Part shown: piece after piece, positions 9,980-23,000 of the stretch
Position numbering within the stretch: the first letter of the stretch is position 1
How the letters are laid out: each line of letters begins with the position of its first letter
Assembly (NCBI GenBank): GCA_027596075.1
Contig: JADGJC010000331.1
Coordinates: 15,353-41,911 of the forward strand
DNA from: Rhizophlyctis rosea
Lineage: Eukaryota > Chytridiomycota > Chytridiomycetes > Rhizophlyctidales > Rhizophlyctidaceae
Length of the DNA: 26,559 nucleotides
Direction: 5' to 3'
Position numbers and translations under genes: made by a program
The notes under the pieces: generated by a model
The model's input: the letters and a program-made list of their open reading frames with translations, nothing else
Databases searched by the model: none
What the model was told of the DNA's origin: nothing

Positions 9980-12789
9980 GGAATTTTGTTCGCGTGTGTG
10001 TTTGCGGATTTGTTGATTGTTGGGGGTTGGGTCGGCTCACGGCCTCAGGGTGTAGTGTTTGTTCTTGCTGATTTCCGGGTAGACTTTTTCGTAGTATATT
10101 CCACATTCATGCGTTGCGGTTTGTTGAGGAGTATACAGAACCTTTAGATAGCACGAGGATGTAGGCGGTAAATGTCCCAAACTATGGACGTTTCTTCATC
10201 CACTGTGATGACCGGCGCTTTTTTTGCCGATTGTATCGAATCTCCTTGTTTTCGATATCCCAGATTTGCACAAGGAAGCACAGGTACGGTGCTGAGATTT
10301 TCTCCGACAATGATTTTGATGATGATGGTTGATGGGGGATTGGCGAATTGGAAATCGGACGGGGTTTGGTGGAAGATTCCATTGGGGGAGATAAGGTGAA
10401 TCGTCGATGATCAGATCGTGTTGCTGTATTGCGTCCGTTATTGACTTGGCATATTATTCTTCCTCTCCAGGCTGGTCGGAGAACTCAAAACACAGCGGAC
10501 GAATTGCGAAACTGCTGAAGCTTTACTCTCTGAGATTATTCGGATGACTTTTGATTGAGAGGACTTTCGAGTCTGATGACGGCGGCCTGTGGAATCGAAG
10601 AAGGAAACAGTGGCAACTTCTCATTCTGTGCATTCCGATACCAGCAAGCGTGGAGCGAAAGAAGGGAAGATTGCTCCACTTGCCTATTTCTCCCCGATAG
10701 GTCAAAATCTTCGGGATTGCTCCTGCTCCGTGCCCCCTTCCTCGGGACGGCGATTGTTTGATTCAATACCTTGCCCCCTTCTTGGTCCATCCATTGCACG
10801 GTTGCGACTTCTTCATCCTTTTGAAACGGCGGATCACTGAACTTGGACAATTCCTTGGCGGGTAGAATTGATTGGATGGCTTTTGCCGTATGTGGAAAAA
10901 ATCGACGACTTCCTACCTCCTTCTTGGTGGAAAACTCTTCCAGATGACTTTACGTCTTTTCCTCCGCAACGATGCTGGTTGTATGCGTTGGCCCTTTCAT
11001 GTTTTGTGGAAGGAACTATATAGCTCCATTGGCTGCAGGTTGGGAGAGAGTACCTGTATCGTATCTTGCCAAGATGTAGATTGACAGCGTGGCCCCTCCG
11101 CAGGGGGACGAACGTCATCCGATCGCTGGGGATCGTGTGGAGATACTTGACGAATCGCTCATGATTTCTTGGAGGAATATGTCTGGGACAACTATAAACT
11201 TTTCCATCCGCAGAGACTGGAAACTTTAGTTCAGCTCAATTTCCATTGGATCAGTCATCAGCTTGGATTGTCTTCCATACGACACGCTCGGTCGTTGCTT
11301 GATCTTTCATGGCGTGATGAGCATTCCAGGTTTACCCAACCTCATCCTTCGAGGAAAGCTGAATTTTTGTCTCATCCAGTTTTGGTTGGATGGGACGCCC
11401 CCCTCCTTGTCCAGCCACCTGCCTCCAGTTTGGCACACGGGGGTACTAAAGAAGACAACTTTCCGCGATGCTCAATCCGGACTTGACGATGGGGAATTTC
11501 ATCCAGCGACTGTTGACATCCGGTCTGTTCCCTACCTTCGTCCTGTAGTGGCCGCTTCAGTGGCTGTCATCGTTCCGGGAGGATGATAGATTCTTGCAGT
11601 TCACCCGGTTGGCATCGGGTCTGGTGTAGAGGGTCAACTCAAAATTCGTCAATCCCTTGCCATGGACTTTAGTCAATCGGTCAGCATGGGATTTGAATAT
11701 TGCTGTTGGTTCAATCGAGTCAATTATCTCATGCGAATGTGGAGGAGAAAGATGTGTACTGGAGTAGCTTGTGATGGCGTCCATTGCTTCGTGTAGGGTG
11801 GGATGAGTGTCCCATTATTTGCAAGTAGTGCTGGCGTTGGATTGTTCCCATTCCGCTTATCTATTGATACCGGAGTCTTCCACATTTTAGTGTACGACAA
11901 TGACCTTTCTAGGACGGTTTTTGCCTTTTTAAGATCGCATCATGGTGCGTATGATGCGTCTGTCTGATATTGACAGGATTTGACTTCGTTTGCCGTTTAT
12001 GCGAGATGATCCCCTTGATGACGCTATTCCAATGCGTGTATCCATCAAACATTTCACCACAATGCGGATTGACCAGCACTGTAGTTGGGCGCTTCTCGCA
12101 TTGTTTTAGCATTGTCTTTCTAAAGCGTCCACTCCAGTTTGCAGCCTTTCTGAGCTTTTCTGGGCTTTGGATCAAGTAAGTGTATGATGAGTATGGCTCT
12201 GCAAAACATCATCGTATTTATACCTCAATGCATCTAGACTGATTGAAAGAACTAAAAAGGAACATGCGCCGAGGGATTGCAATGAAAGGTGATCGCATGA
12301 ATCATTCTCACACGCTCAGTGAGATGTCGTCCATGAATGCAACGTCCAGGGAACGGACTCTCGCGTTTCAAGCATTGGCCGCACCGAGCTGTTGCATTGT
12401 TAGAGCGTGGAGCTGCTTGAGAAAGTCTTTGCAAGAACAAGAGATTGGGAAGTTACACGCTTCGACGTTACTGCAGTATGGGTTTTGGAAACCATAGCTT
12501 TTCAGCATGACGTGGCTTATATTTACATTGTTTCAGGGTCTTTTGCGGCCATTGATGTTGCGACTATTGATCATGATTGAGGTATCATCGCGCATTGATC
12601 GTGCGAGAGCTTCGGGTTTTTGGATACGAAGCTTGAATGGATCACGATGATACTCTCCTTGAGAGTTTGAAAAACTTACCAGCAACGTGGCGTCTTTGAG
12701 GACACTTAATCTGTAAGGCTTTCAAGACACACTCTTGCCATGGCGGTCTCCGAGGCATATGTACCACATCCAACAGCAAGGTTGGAGGA
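9980..12789. other. Gene-poor stretch
   Basis: Only short, unrelated frames are seen on both strands, without convincing splice junctions or domains. Several minus-strand frames (for example 10834-11118, 11557-11784 and 11909-12175) have fairly protein-like composition but are interrupted, so decayed mobile or duplicated genes are possible. I found no terminal repeats, target-site duplications, tRNA or rRNA. Confidence 0.5.
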
Positions 12790-14826
12790 ATGGGAAAGCA
12801 GGACCTCTCCGGAATGGAAAGCTGTCCACAAACCCTGACGGACAACCCATCGCATCGGAAGTCGGATGCATCTTCTAAAATTCCATCTCCCACCTCCCAC
12901 ATCCACAACCTCCTAGACAACCTCACCGTCTTCCGAACCTTCAACCAAACCCCACTCTCCTGGACCCTAACCTTCAAAGACCTCACCAAACGCGATGCCT
13001 ACGCCTCCTATCTCGACACCACCGGTCCGTCCGGTCTACGCTACATCACATGCTGCGGCATCGTATGCTACACAATGTACTTCTCTACCCTCTTTCTCGA
13101 AAAGGCCGGTCTCTGGCAGCACATGCGAATGGCCGTCGGTGGTGCCTTATTGCTGTTGTGTCTTTTGGGATTCCTATGTGGGTTCACACGGTTCGGAAGG
13201 AGATGGTGGAAGTGGTTGACGATCCTAGTGATTGGAAACGTGATTATGCATAATGTCGTGACGATCGATGTTTTGTATGTGATCTCTATGGGCGGAGGGG
13301 TGCAGCCTATGGAGGTATGTGAGTCTGCTTGTGGCGTTTTTTCAAAGACTTTGAGCTTGACATTGGAAACAATACGTGTAGCCGACATCCTCTATGTTCC
13401 GTTATCATCCACATGAAGACATAACAACACACATCACCTTTGCCGCCTGCATGTTCATAACCGACATCCACCCCTTCATTACCATAGCCCTCAGCACCAT
13501 GTCCCTGATCGGCCGCATCCTCAGCGCCTCGCTTCTGTACACCTCCAATGCGCGGGAAGTAGCTACCCTCGGCATCTCCCTAGCAGCCACGCTCATCCCC
13601 GTACAGTTTTCGCTCATCACCTACCGCATCAACGAGGCGTGGATATTCCATTTGTGTCAGCAACATGGTATTGACATGCGGGTACTGGATGTGCGGATGC
13701 AGTATGGAATCCAGTTTCGGCCTAGAAGTGGAAGGGGGAAGAGCGGAGCGGGCTTGAAGGGAAGCGTTGGGAGTGTGCGTACTGTGGGCCAAGAGAAAAG
13801 GAATTGGAGGCATATTTGGAATTGTCTTTTGTTAAGGTGGGATGATCCTGAAATGGAGGTATGTAATTTTACTTTGTTTGACTGAACGAAATCATCCTCT
13901 ATATAACTGACACACTTTTCCAAACAGGAACAGCACCGGCTCCTCAGCTACGAGACATCTTGGCTAATAGTCTTAACCTACATCTCAATCTATTTCCTGA
14001 AACACATGGCAGTTACGCTCATAAATCAAAACCTGACAAACCCGAGCGCCCAATCCGTCATCGGCGTCCTTCTCACCGAAGCCGCTCTGATCATCCTCTA
14101 CCACGTCACCCGTCCCTACCACAGAAACTTCTACACCGTCTACGCGCTGATCTGCATGATCTGCACAACCCTCATTTGCTTCTCCTTCATGTGGCAAGCC
14201 GTCCCATATTTTGAAAAATGTTGCCTTTGGAATGCGGAAGACGTTTACACCACCACATACCTATCCGACCAACGAGCGCGATTCTACGCCGCCATTTGTC
14301 CAGTAACAGGACAGATGTTCAACATCGGTGTTCTCTTCCGTTTGCCCTATGCGTACCAGACGTTCTTCGTGGTGTTATTACCGTTGGCGGCCATAGCGGC
14401 AGTGCAGGGCAAGAGTTTGTTCTGGCCATATAATTTTGGAATTTGTTTTGTGGTTGCTTTGGCGGTTTCGTATGCTACGGAGGTACAGCAGAGGAAGGTT
14501 GTGAGGTTGATGATGCTTTTAAAGGATGGAGTGAAGGGAGGGGGGGGGTTGAAGGGGGATGGGCAGGAGCAGGGATGTGGGGAAAGGGTTGACAAGGGGA
14601 TTGAGAAGAGTGTGCAGATGGCGGATGTTGAGAATGAGACAGTGGAAAGGGGGTTGAAGGATCCTGAGTGCGCAAGACGAGAAATGTAAGTGGCATTGCA
14701 CGCTGCTCCTTCTGATCTAACAGAACGCAATCTCAATCTGATTCTTCGCATTGTAGGAACGATCCTGACGCAACTTCGGTAATCCACTATGAAGATGCAC
14801 TCTCTTTTGATATGAGCTTTTCCTGA
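12790..14826 (+). CDS. Multi-spanning membrane protein of unknown family
   Basis: Exons 12790-13314, 13382-13858, 13928-14685 and 14757-14826 join in frame (1830 nt, 609 aa). After a polar N-terminus of about 75 residues there are roughly ten hydrophobic segments: three in exon 1 (for example GGALLLLCLLGFLCGF), two in exon 2 and five in exon 3. A polar loop rich in Gly, Arg and Lys separates the first five from the rest. The C-terminus is cytosol-like, Gly/Lys/Glu-rich and has no recognisable domain. A stop occurs at 14687-14689 if the last intron is retained; splicing at the good gtaagt donor adds 23 residues. I do not recognise the family. The segment after the last helix (EVQQRKVVRLMMLL) is amphipathic. 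It lies 281 nt upstream of the DNAI4 start, on the same strand. The start ATG is the first in frame, but an upstream exon cannot be excluded. Confidence 0.75.
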
Positions 14827-15107
14827 AACTCCCTGATAGTCGTTATGTACTGTATATATGCCTCGCCCGAAATTACTGTGTATGTATAGACGTTCCCCAC
14901 AGCAAAAACTAGAAAAACTTGTGCGATTTCGCTTCTGCATCTGTTTACGATTATGTAATCACACATGTGGCTTATGATAGTAATTCATTTGATATCATAA
15001 TCGTCCCGTTGATCTTCACCGTCTCTCTTCGCACCTTCCTCCTGCCTGCACCCAACCTCCGCTTAAAAAAAATAACTTACGAGGACACCCGTATAAATCC
15101 CGCGTGT
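14827..15107. other. Short intergenic spacer
   Basis: Holds the 3' end of the membrane-protein gene and the promoter of DNAI4. It is AT-richer than the flanking exons. A gtataaat at about 15090 is only some 17 nt before the ATG, too close for a normal TATA box. No clear AATAAA was seen. Confidence 0.5.
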
Positions 15108-18100
15108 ATGGACAAAGCATCAAAAGCCCATAGGGCAACCTCAAAGTATGCGCTAACCAAACACTCTCTCATCATTGTCATGCGTGTCATTATGTTCCTT
15201 TTATCCGGGATATGAACTGATCCTTCTAAACCCATTGCATTACATCGTTGCCCACATTATTTCACAGACATGAAGCACGCACCGTCACAGCATCCCGCTC
15301 CCGCTTAGAATCCGCGTCCGTAAACATAGGCAACAGATCCAGAAACGCGCTACAATCCTCATCCTTTTTTGGCCATGCTTCTCAACGTGGCGTACGAAAT
15401 TCGCACCATCTACTAGATAGATCAAAAGTACAAGTAGGGCCAGGGGGTGTTTCAGTAGCAGGAAACGCTGGCTTTGTTCAAGTGCTCGACGACGAGGGAA
15501 ACGATGTCACTCCTTTAAGTCTTCTTCCTCATCGTGGTGGGGACCGGCATCGTGGTGGACAGGGCGTGTTGAGTTCTAGCGAAGTGCAGGGTCAGTCGAG
15601 TGTCACCACAGCGGCGAGAGAAACGGTGGCAGATGTTTTGAACAATCTGGAAAGCATGACCGTTGGGTCGTGGAATACATCGGTGTTTGGGAAATCGATG
15701 ATGAGTTATTCGACTGCATCCAGAGCTTCAGGGACTTCTAGTCCGGAAGGGGAGCGCGAGGAGGATGCTAGTTCGGTGTCCAGCGTTGAAGATCTTGAGG
15801 AGCGGGAAGAAGCCGGTGAGTTGTTGGGGTGTAAGTCATAACATTTTATACTTGTGCGGCGCTGAAAGTGAAAGCCATTGTTCTCAAACGCACGATTTCC
15901 AAACCACAGAGGGTGGTGCACCAGGCCCCAAAGGAGCAGAACGCGCGCCAGCAAAGGGCCTCACTGAAGCTGACCTCATCAAACCCGTCCACATCCACCT
16001 CACCGAAACCGACAACATCGTTCTACTAGATGTCACCTCCATCAGCGTGACAACAGAATCAACTTCAGAAGCTGACACGGTCAAAGCAGCTAACGCAAAA
16101 TACAAGGAGGTATAAGTCTCCATATCCCGCTTTCCCGAACTTTTGCAACCATCGGTCTGAACACCAACTACAGCTCCTCTCCACAAAAGCCAATAACGAA
16201 AACTACGTCGACAGGGGAATGCAAACATTCAATGAGCCGCTGAAACATAAAGACGTGCAGGCTGCTGGGAGCAAGAAGACCAACACCGAGGCGCAGGCAA
16301 CGACATGGAGCATATATGATGCATACCATCCGGACGAGCCAAGCGAAAGGGGGGAGGGTGTTGAGATCAAGTAAGTTTGTCTGCTGGAATCCATGACAAA
16401 GTGGTGCGTTGGGAAAATCCTCCCTGATTGATACATCGGAACAACAGCACAAAAGAAGCAGACATAGGCCTCGACTCCGCCGGTTTAGCCTCCACCTCCG
16501 CCGCCCAACAAGGTTCCATTCCAGCCTCCCTCTCAGCATCCTCCCACCCATCCAACCAATCTCGCATTGCATCAAACCCCAGTCGTCTTGCATCGCGGAG
16601 CGAGCTGGCGAGCGGTACAGTGGCTGGTGGTGGGAGTCGCAGTGTGTTCGCAGGTGAAGATGGAGAGTATCTAAGCGTTTCCCATACCGCTATTGATGTT
16701 GGGGTGGAGAAAGATGGCGAAGGTGGAGGTGCGGGTAAGGAAGGGGACGAAGGGAAGAGAGATGAGGGCATAACACTGTCTTCGGTGAGTTTTGATCTAT
16801 GTCGCGGAGGGTTGATTGCATTTCGCGTTCCATCACACTCCGCACGACAATCCTAAACTAAGTGCATGTAATACAATCCTCTCATACCTCAGCTAAACAA
16901 AGACCACCTCCGCCATTCCCTCCAAATCATGGAACGCGCAATCGTCGGAAACACTTACGAGAGGAAACTCATCGACTTCCGGAACATTGTTGATGTGGGC
17001 GATCAGGAGGAGCAGAGGGAGCGAGAACGCGAGGCTGCGGAGCGGGCGGAGAGGGAACGTAGCCCTGAGGGAGTGTTTGGTTTTGGGACTGCGGGTCATG
17101 CTGTTGGTGAGGATGGTGAGTTCTTTCTGGAATTGACAGGCACATGGTGGATAGCTTTTGTCACGGCCACGGAATGGATATAGGCGTCGTATATAAAGTC
17201 CAATGATGGGGATATTCTCGAGACACTGAATGACCTCTCTTCCTCTCGCATACTCAGAAAAACCCCGTGAAGAAAGGCGAGACATGGATCGAATTCCCAC
17301 ACTTCAGTTCCTGTGGAGTTACCGTTGCGAGATGACAAGGGGAAGGGCTGTGACGTGTATGGCATGGAATAAGCAGAATGAGGTAAGTAGTCGGTGAAAT
17401 TTGGGTGCATCATGGACGCAGAAAACGAAAGAGAATGGGGTTTCCTGCTCCAAGTAACCTCTACAAATTCTAATCACCGCATGGCCGAGAACATCCAGGA
17501 CATCCTCGCCGTAGCATATGGCGAGGCTAAACCATCCACAGCTTCGACAGCCGGTCTAGTTCTATGCTGGAGTCTCAAAAACCCAGAGGTAAGAAGACCC
17601 CTTCTCCATCTTCCTCCCGTTGCACCATCTCATCTCTATTCATCTTACCCAGTGGCCAGAACGAACCTACCGCACCCGTTCACCCGTTACATCTCTCGAC
17701 TTCTCCAAATCCAACCCTAACCTCCTTGCATGCGGCTTTGCAGATGGCCGGATATGCATATATGATGTTCGTCGGAAGGGCGAGAAGGCTGTTTTGGATA
17801 ATAGGTATGGTGGGCGTTCATCATACCATTTGATGTAGGAGTTTTTGCTCTTAAGCTTCTGTTCATCACCAGTGACTCGACTGGCAAGCACCGAGATCCC
17901 GTGTGGGAGTTGAAGTGGGTGGAGCGGGAGCGGGTTGTTGGGGATGAGCAAAGTCGGAACGAGACACTTGTGAGTGTTTCAACCGATGGAAGGGTTGTGC
18001 AGTGGATGGTGAGGAAGGGTTTGGAATATGCTGGTGAGTTTATCGCAAATTTCCGAACGTTTCGTATGGGCGAAATTGTTCGCATAAATAACATCCTCAC

Positions 18101-19010
18101 CTTCCACCTTCCAAACACTGTTGACACTACCACCAGACCTAATGACCCTAAAACGCGTCACAAAATCCGACAACACACCGCAAACAAAACCCTCAAAACC
18201 CACATCAACATCCACAAACACCGCTTTCATAGCCCGCCAAGCCGGCGGCCTCTCCTTCGACTTCAACCCACGGGACACAAACACGTACCTCGTCGCCACC
18301 GACACCGGGCCACTCCACCGCTGTTCCTGCTCCTACAACGAGCAGTATCTAGCGACGTACTGTGGGCATACGGGACCAGTGCATCGTGTCAGGTGGAGTC
18401 CATTTTTAAGTGGTGTTTGGTTGAGTTGTGGGAGTGATTGGAGTGTGAGGTTGTGGAGGGTTGGGGAGGGAGGTGGGGCAGGTGCAGGCGCTGGGAGTGG
18501 GGGTGGAGGTGGTGGGGAGAAAGGCGGACAGGGAGGGCAGGGAGCGGGTGAGAAGGGTGGGGAAGGGGAGAGTGAGGGTGAGGAGTGTATTTTCAAGTTC
18601 TTGAGTGGGAAGGTGAGAATGGATTGCTGCAGACTATTTCTACGCAACTCCTTTTCGCATGTTTGACATGATGTTTCTTGTCCTTCCTAACACTTCCAAC
18701 CAATACCAAAATGATTACTCAGGACACAATCTCCGACATCGCCTGGTCACCCACCATTTCCACAATGTTCGGATGCGTCTCCACCGACGGACGAATGGAA
18801 ATATGGGACCTTTCCTTCTCCGTCCTGGACCCCGTAATCCTCCACTCAGTCCTAGATCGCCAATTAACAACCATCATCTTCGCATCTCAAACGCCCTGCA
18901 TCTTGACCGGAGACGACAATGGTGCCGTCAATGTCTACAAGCTGCGGATGCCGGTCAAGGAGACTCTCCACAGGGAAGGTGGGGTTGGGAAGCATTCAGA
19001 TGGGTTTTAG
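15108..19010 (+). CDS. DNAI4: Dynein axonemal intermediate chain 4 (WDR78, IC138 orthologue)
   Basis: Exons: 15108-15145, 15268-15815, 15910-16109, 16174-16370, 16448-16784, 16893-17115, 17258-17382, 17499-17588, 17653-17804, 17873-18033, 18137-18612, 18723-19010; 2835 nt, 944 aa. This is the intermediate chain of the two-headed inner-arm dynein I1/f in motile cilia. Family marks: DEGNDVTP near residue 90; KHKDVQA and TTWSIYDAYH around 350; HSLQIMERAI before the propeller; LQFLWSY, DILAVAYG and CWSLKNPE; DPVWELKW, VSVSTDGRVVQW, CSCSYNEQYLATYCGHTGPV and CGSDWSVRLW. The WD40 region covers about residues 530-930. A Gly/Glu-rich insertion (about 18465-18585) sits between two blades. The first coding exon is only 38 nt; it was chosen because its phase and donor fit. 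In-frame open sequence continues past the stop (19017-19190). Confidence 0.93.
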
Positions 19011-19016
19011 AAGTAG

Positions 19017-19190
19017 GAGGATGGGGAGGGGGAGGAGGGGGATGAGAGCGGGAGGAGTGCGAAGGAAAGATGGAGGGAGGAGCAGGGGAGGGTTTTGGAG
19101 GAGGTTATTAGGGCCAAGAATCAGAATATGGGTGGAGAGGGAGGTGGGGGTGGGGGTGGGGGTGGTGGGGCCAACGCAGGAAGTGGATGA
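19017..19190 (+). other. In-frame coding-like extension beyond the DNAI4 stop
   Basis: The DNAI4 frame has TAG at 19008-19010, one codon, then TAG at 19014-19016. It is then open to a TGA at 19188-19190, reading acidic sequence, RWREEQGRVLEEVIRAKNQN and a Gly run. The charged helix resembles the C-terminal tail of DNAI4 proteins. A tiny intron (for example from the gttggg at about 18984 to the tag at 19016, 33 nt, phase 0) would remove both stops. Otherwise it is 3' untranslated low-complexity sequence. Confidence 0.4.
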
Positions 19191-20051
19191 GGGGCAAAAG
19201 TGAAGGATGCCGCGGCTGGAGGAGTTAGTGGCGGGAATTGATGCTTTTGCAATCTCACATTTCAAGGTGAATAGTAAACAATCTTCTTTTGGACAATGTG
19301 GAGTGGCAGAGCTCTCAAATTCATCAACAATTGGGACGGAAGTTCCATCATTGTGCTGCACAAAAAACTTGTGCTCCATTGAGTAGTTTGAGCGCATGTG
19401 TCCTCCGTCTTCATGACATAATATGAGCAAATCGGGGAGCAGGATTTGACAATCATGCGCAAGTTGCGCACTTCAGCGACGCACACCAAGAACGTTTGCG
19501 GATACAAATGTTCATAAAGTCTGCATCCTTGACGTACTTTGTAGTTGAAAAAACAGGTCTAACCACATGCCTAGCTTGCCTGAAAGTTTTCACCTCAAGT
19601 AGGTGATATGATGAAGCTCCGCATAAAGACAGATGCTGGAATCGGATGCATGGCATCATATATCGATCATTTGATCATAATACCTTGATACATTGCTTGG
19701 GGTCCGCCTTTTCTCCTTTTTTTCTATCAATCAGCGAATGGATCATGCATTGTCTGCTGATTGCTGGTGAATGGATATGTCTACCAGTCCGGACATATAG
19801 CTTTTTAGGCTAGGCTGCTAGTGCCAGCATTTATCCATCTATTCCGGAGGGATCGTGAATGGTTTGTCCGATCATATGCACCCCAAAATATCAAGCGCAT
19901 GAGCCTAAAGACAGCCATGCGCATAGTAACCAGAAATAGCCTCATCTCCTCAGCTCTACGGACACATTCCTCTCCCTCTTCCATTTCCAATCATTCGTGT
20001 ACGATCTCTTAACATATACCCCATAATATACCCAACATCCTCCCACTCATC
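19191..20051. other. Intergenic region between DNAI4 and CFAP57
   Basis: Contains the DNAI4 3' end and the CFAP57 promoter. Minus-strand frames between 19262 and 19659 are short and interrupted, with no recognisable product. No RNA gene was seen. Confidence 0.55.
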
Positions 20052-23000
20052 ATGTCCATCCCTTTACTCACACCCAGGTATGCTCATCCTACAAAATGTT
20101 GCACTCTACAGCTCAATTTCCAGTCATGTAACCATTACTTTGCAGTCATGTATTCGGCTTCACGCCTTCTCTCTCAAGCTCACTCCATCACCTTGATGAC
20201 ACAACTCTCATCTACCCGACCTCGACACATCTCATCCTCTACAACACGGACAACAAATCCCAAAGATTCGTGCCAATCGCCGATTCGTCAACATCTTCTT
20301 CCTCAGCCCAGCAATCATCGTCGTCATCTGCAGCAGACACCTCCATAACAGCTGTTGCTGTATCGCCTGCAGCGGGACTTGTTGCCATCGCCCTGCGAGC
20401 CGATGGACCTGGAAGCGGTGGAGGGGGTGGCTATGGCACTGGATATGGCGGTCCACCAGCAAAGGGGTACGGCGCGCCTGGCGGAATTGGGGTAGGCAGT
20501 GGGTTGGTGACAAATAGAACGAGTGTTGCTGGCAGCACTTTGGGAATTTCGGGTGGATATGGTGGGGGTGGACCGCCAACGCAGGGAACAATTGTGATTG
20601 TGGATCTGGGTAATATCAAGGCGAAGAGGAAGATTTTGAGTGCGGATGTTGTGGGAAGGGTGAGTTTAATTGGAAGTTTTACGCAGTGAGGGTTTGGTGG
20701 TATATGTAGAAGGATTGTGTGTGGGATGCGACAGCAGATGCTGTATTATGCTGGAAAATTGGGAACAATTTATGGCGAGAAGACCTGGTGGGGCTGATCC
20801 CAGCACTAGGAGATTCATTTTCTAGTGCATCATGAATATAAGTAACAATCGCCTTGCTCACACCATGTTGCATCTCCAGGAATTCATATCATTAGCCTTC
20901 ACGCCAGACGGCAAAAACCTGGTCATTCAAACAGGAGGCCCTGAATGGTGCGTACCATCTTCAGTATCATGCGCATTCTCGTAATCCCTAACTACATCTC
21001 TTGTAGGCTCCTGCACTTTTACTCTCTCGAAAAATCCAAACTGCTTGCGACAGCCAAACCGCCCGCATCCCCGTTACCTACTGATCTTCATTCGATGAGC
21101 GTGTGTCCCTTTCCGCCCAGCGCATCATCGGACCCGCAGGCGGCGCAAACTGGCACCAAGGAAGTCGGCGTTCAGATATGTGTTACGGGCAATGGAGTTT
21201 ATAGGGTGTATCGGTTTGTGGAAGGACAATTGAAACTGAGTATCGGGGTCAAGGTTGATAAGGTGGGTATGAGGGCGGAATGGACCAAAAAGCATGGCCC
21301 CAATGAAAGCAATGTCCATCTATTGTATGCTCCTTTGACATCTTCCCATTTCAGAATGTCCTCTCTCACACCTGGCTATCAGACAGCCGGCTGGTCCTGG
21401 GAACGACCGACGGCAGAATCCTCCTCTATGACCAATCCGACCTCCTCCTCGAACATACACTCTCTTTTCCCACTCCGCCTCCCACATCTTCCACGACTTC
21501 TGCAACACCCCCACCGTCACCGTCCATCACAGCTCTTCTTGCCTATTCCGTCGGTCTTTTAGCAGGCACAAATACTGGGACTGTGGTCCTCTTCGAAAAA
21601 ACTGATGATGTGAACCTTATCAAGAGAAGTAAGGCTTTTGGTACTGAGGATGGTATAAGTGTCATCGGAATGAGCATGAGTCCTGTGGAAGAAGCTTGTG
21701 TAGTTGCGCTTGGGAACAACCAGATCTACAATCTCAGCTTGGATGAGGATTCCGTCAAAGTGGGTCATGATAAACGATTTCCTTTCTCAGTTTCATATCC
21801 GCTCACAGCTCATTTTTTCACTCAACTAATACATCACATTACACAGGGAGAAGAAATCAAAACACACCCGCTAATCCAACATTTTCACACGGGTGCCATC
21901 AACGGCATGGACACCTGTGCCCGCAAGCCTCTCATCGCAACGTGTGGTGCGGACCGGTCAGTGAGAATATGGAACTATGCGGAGAATACCGTGGAGGTCA
22001 TGAAGGTCTTTCATGACGAGCCGCTAAGGTATGAGAGGGAGACGAGATCGGGAGAGAAAATCTGGTCGCCTTGATCGCCGGATTGAAAACCCGAGGGCTG
22101 ACTGTCGCAATCCATTGCTGATACCATCCCAATACCAGTATCGCGCTCCATCCCTCTGGACTGCATGTATTGGTGGGGTTCACGGACGGATTGAAACTTA
22201 TGAATGTTTTGATCGACGATATTCGGCCATATTGGGATGCGAATATTCGGGGATGTCGTGAGGTACGGTTCGACGGACGCTCGTTCATGTGCTGGATATG
22301 TTTATTTCTGACATACCCTATATTATTAAATCACAGTGTCGCTTCAGCAATGGTGGGCAGGTAAATGATCCGCATCCCTGCCGTCCGAAGCGATAACTCA
22401 ACCTCCTCTGCACAGTACTTTGCCTCCGCAAATGGCTCCACAATATCCCTACACAATACCTGGTCCTTCGAAGTTGTCGGCATTCTCAAAGGCCACAGCG
22501 GCCGCGTCCGCTCCATATCATGGTCCTCCGACGACACGCGCATCGTCAGTTGTGGACTCGATGGTGTTTGCATTGATTGGAACGTGCGGAGTTTGCGGAA
22601 GGAAGGAGAGATTGTTGCTAAGGGAGTTGTATTCGGGGCAGCAATGTGGACGATGGATATGAAGCTTTGGTATGCGGTTGGGAGTGACGGGGGTATCAGG
22701 GTGAGTGGGTGATTTTTGAGCCTGAGACAGTGGCGTTATGCTTGCGGTATTGAAAAAGTGGTTTTGCAACATTAATGAGCTCAAATCGTGAATATGGCAG
22801 GAAATTGAAAATGGCCACATCTTCCGCGAGATACCTACAAAGATCCAATTGACGCAAGGTACAATTGGGTGCCTCTAACATATGAATCAAATCAAACCGC
22901 GAGATTCCCCAGCATCTGACTTTCGCGCCTCTTCTGCACGCACACAGCCGTCCTCTCCCGCTCGGGAAAAACCTTCACAGCTTCGACGGTTCGCGGCACA

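Noticed and set aside
12740..12835. Upstream ATG at 12740 as start of the membrane protein
   Set aside because: It is in another frame and meets a TGA after about 32 codons; ATG 12790 is in frame with the helices.
14347..14940. 197-codon minus-strand frame opposite the membrane protein
   Set aside because: It lies opposite the spliced membrane-protein exon, where in-frame splicing and hydrophobic segments support the + strand. Its Ser/Pro-rich product mirrors the G-rich exon end.
15088..15096. gtataaat as a TATA box for DNAI4
   Set aside because: Only about 17 nt upstream of the ATG, which would leave almost no 5' untranslated region.
18333..18647. Proline-rich minus-strand frame
   Set aside because: Complement of the Gly/Glu-rich insertion in DNAI4. 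The + frame carries clear WD40 motifs on both sides.
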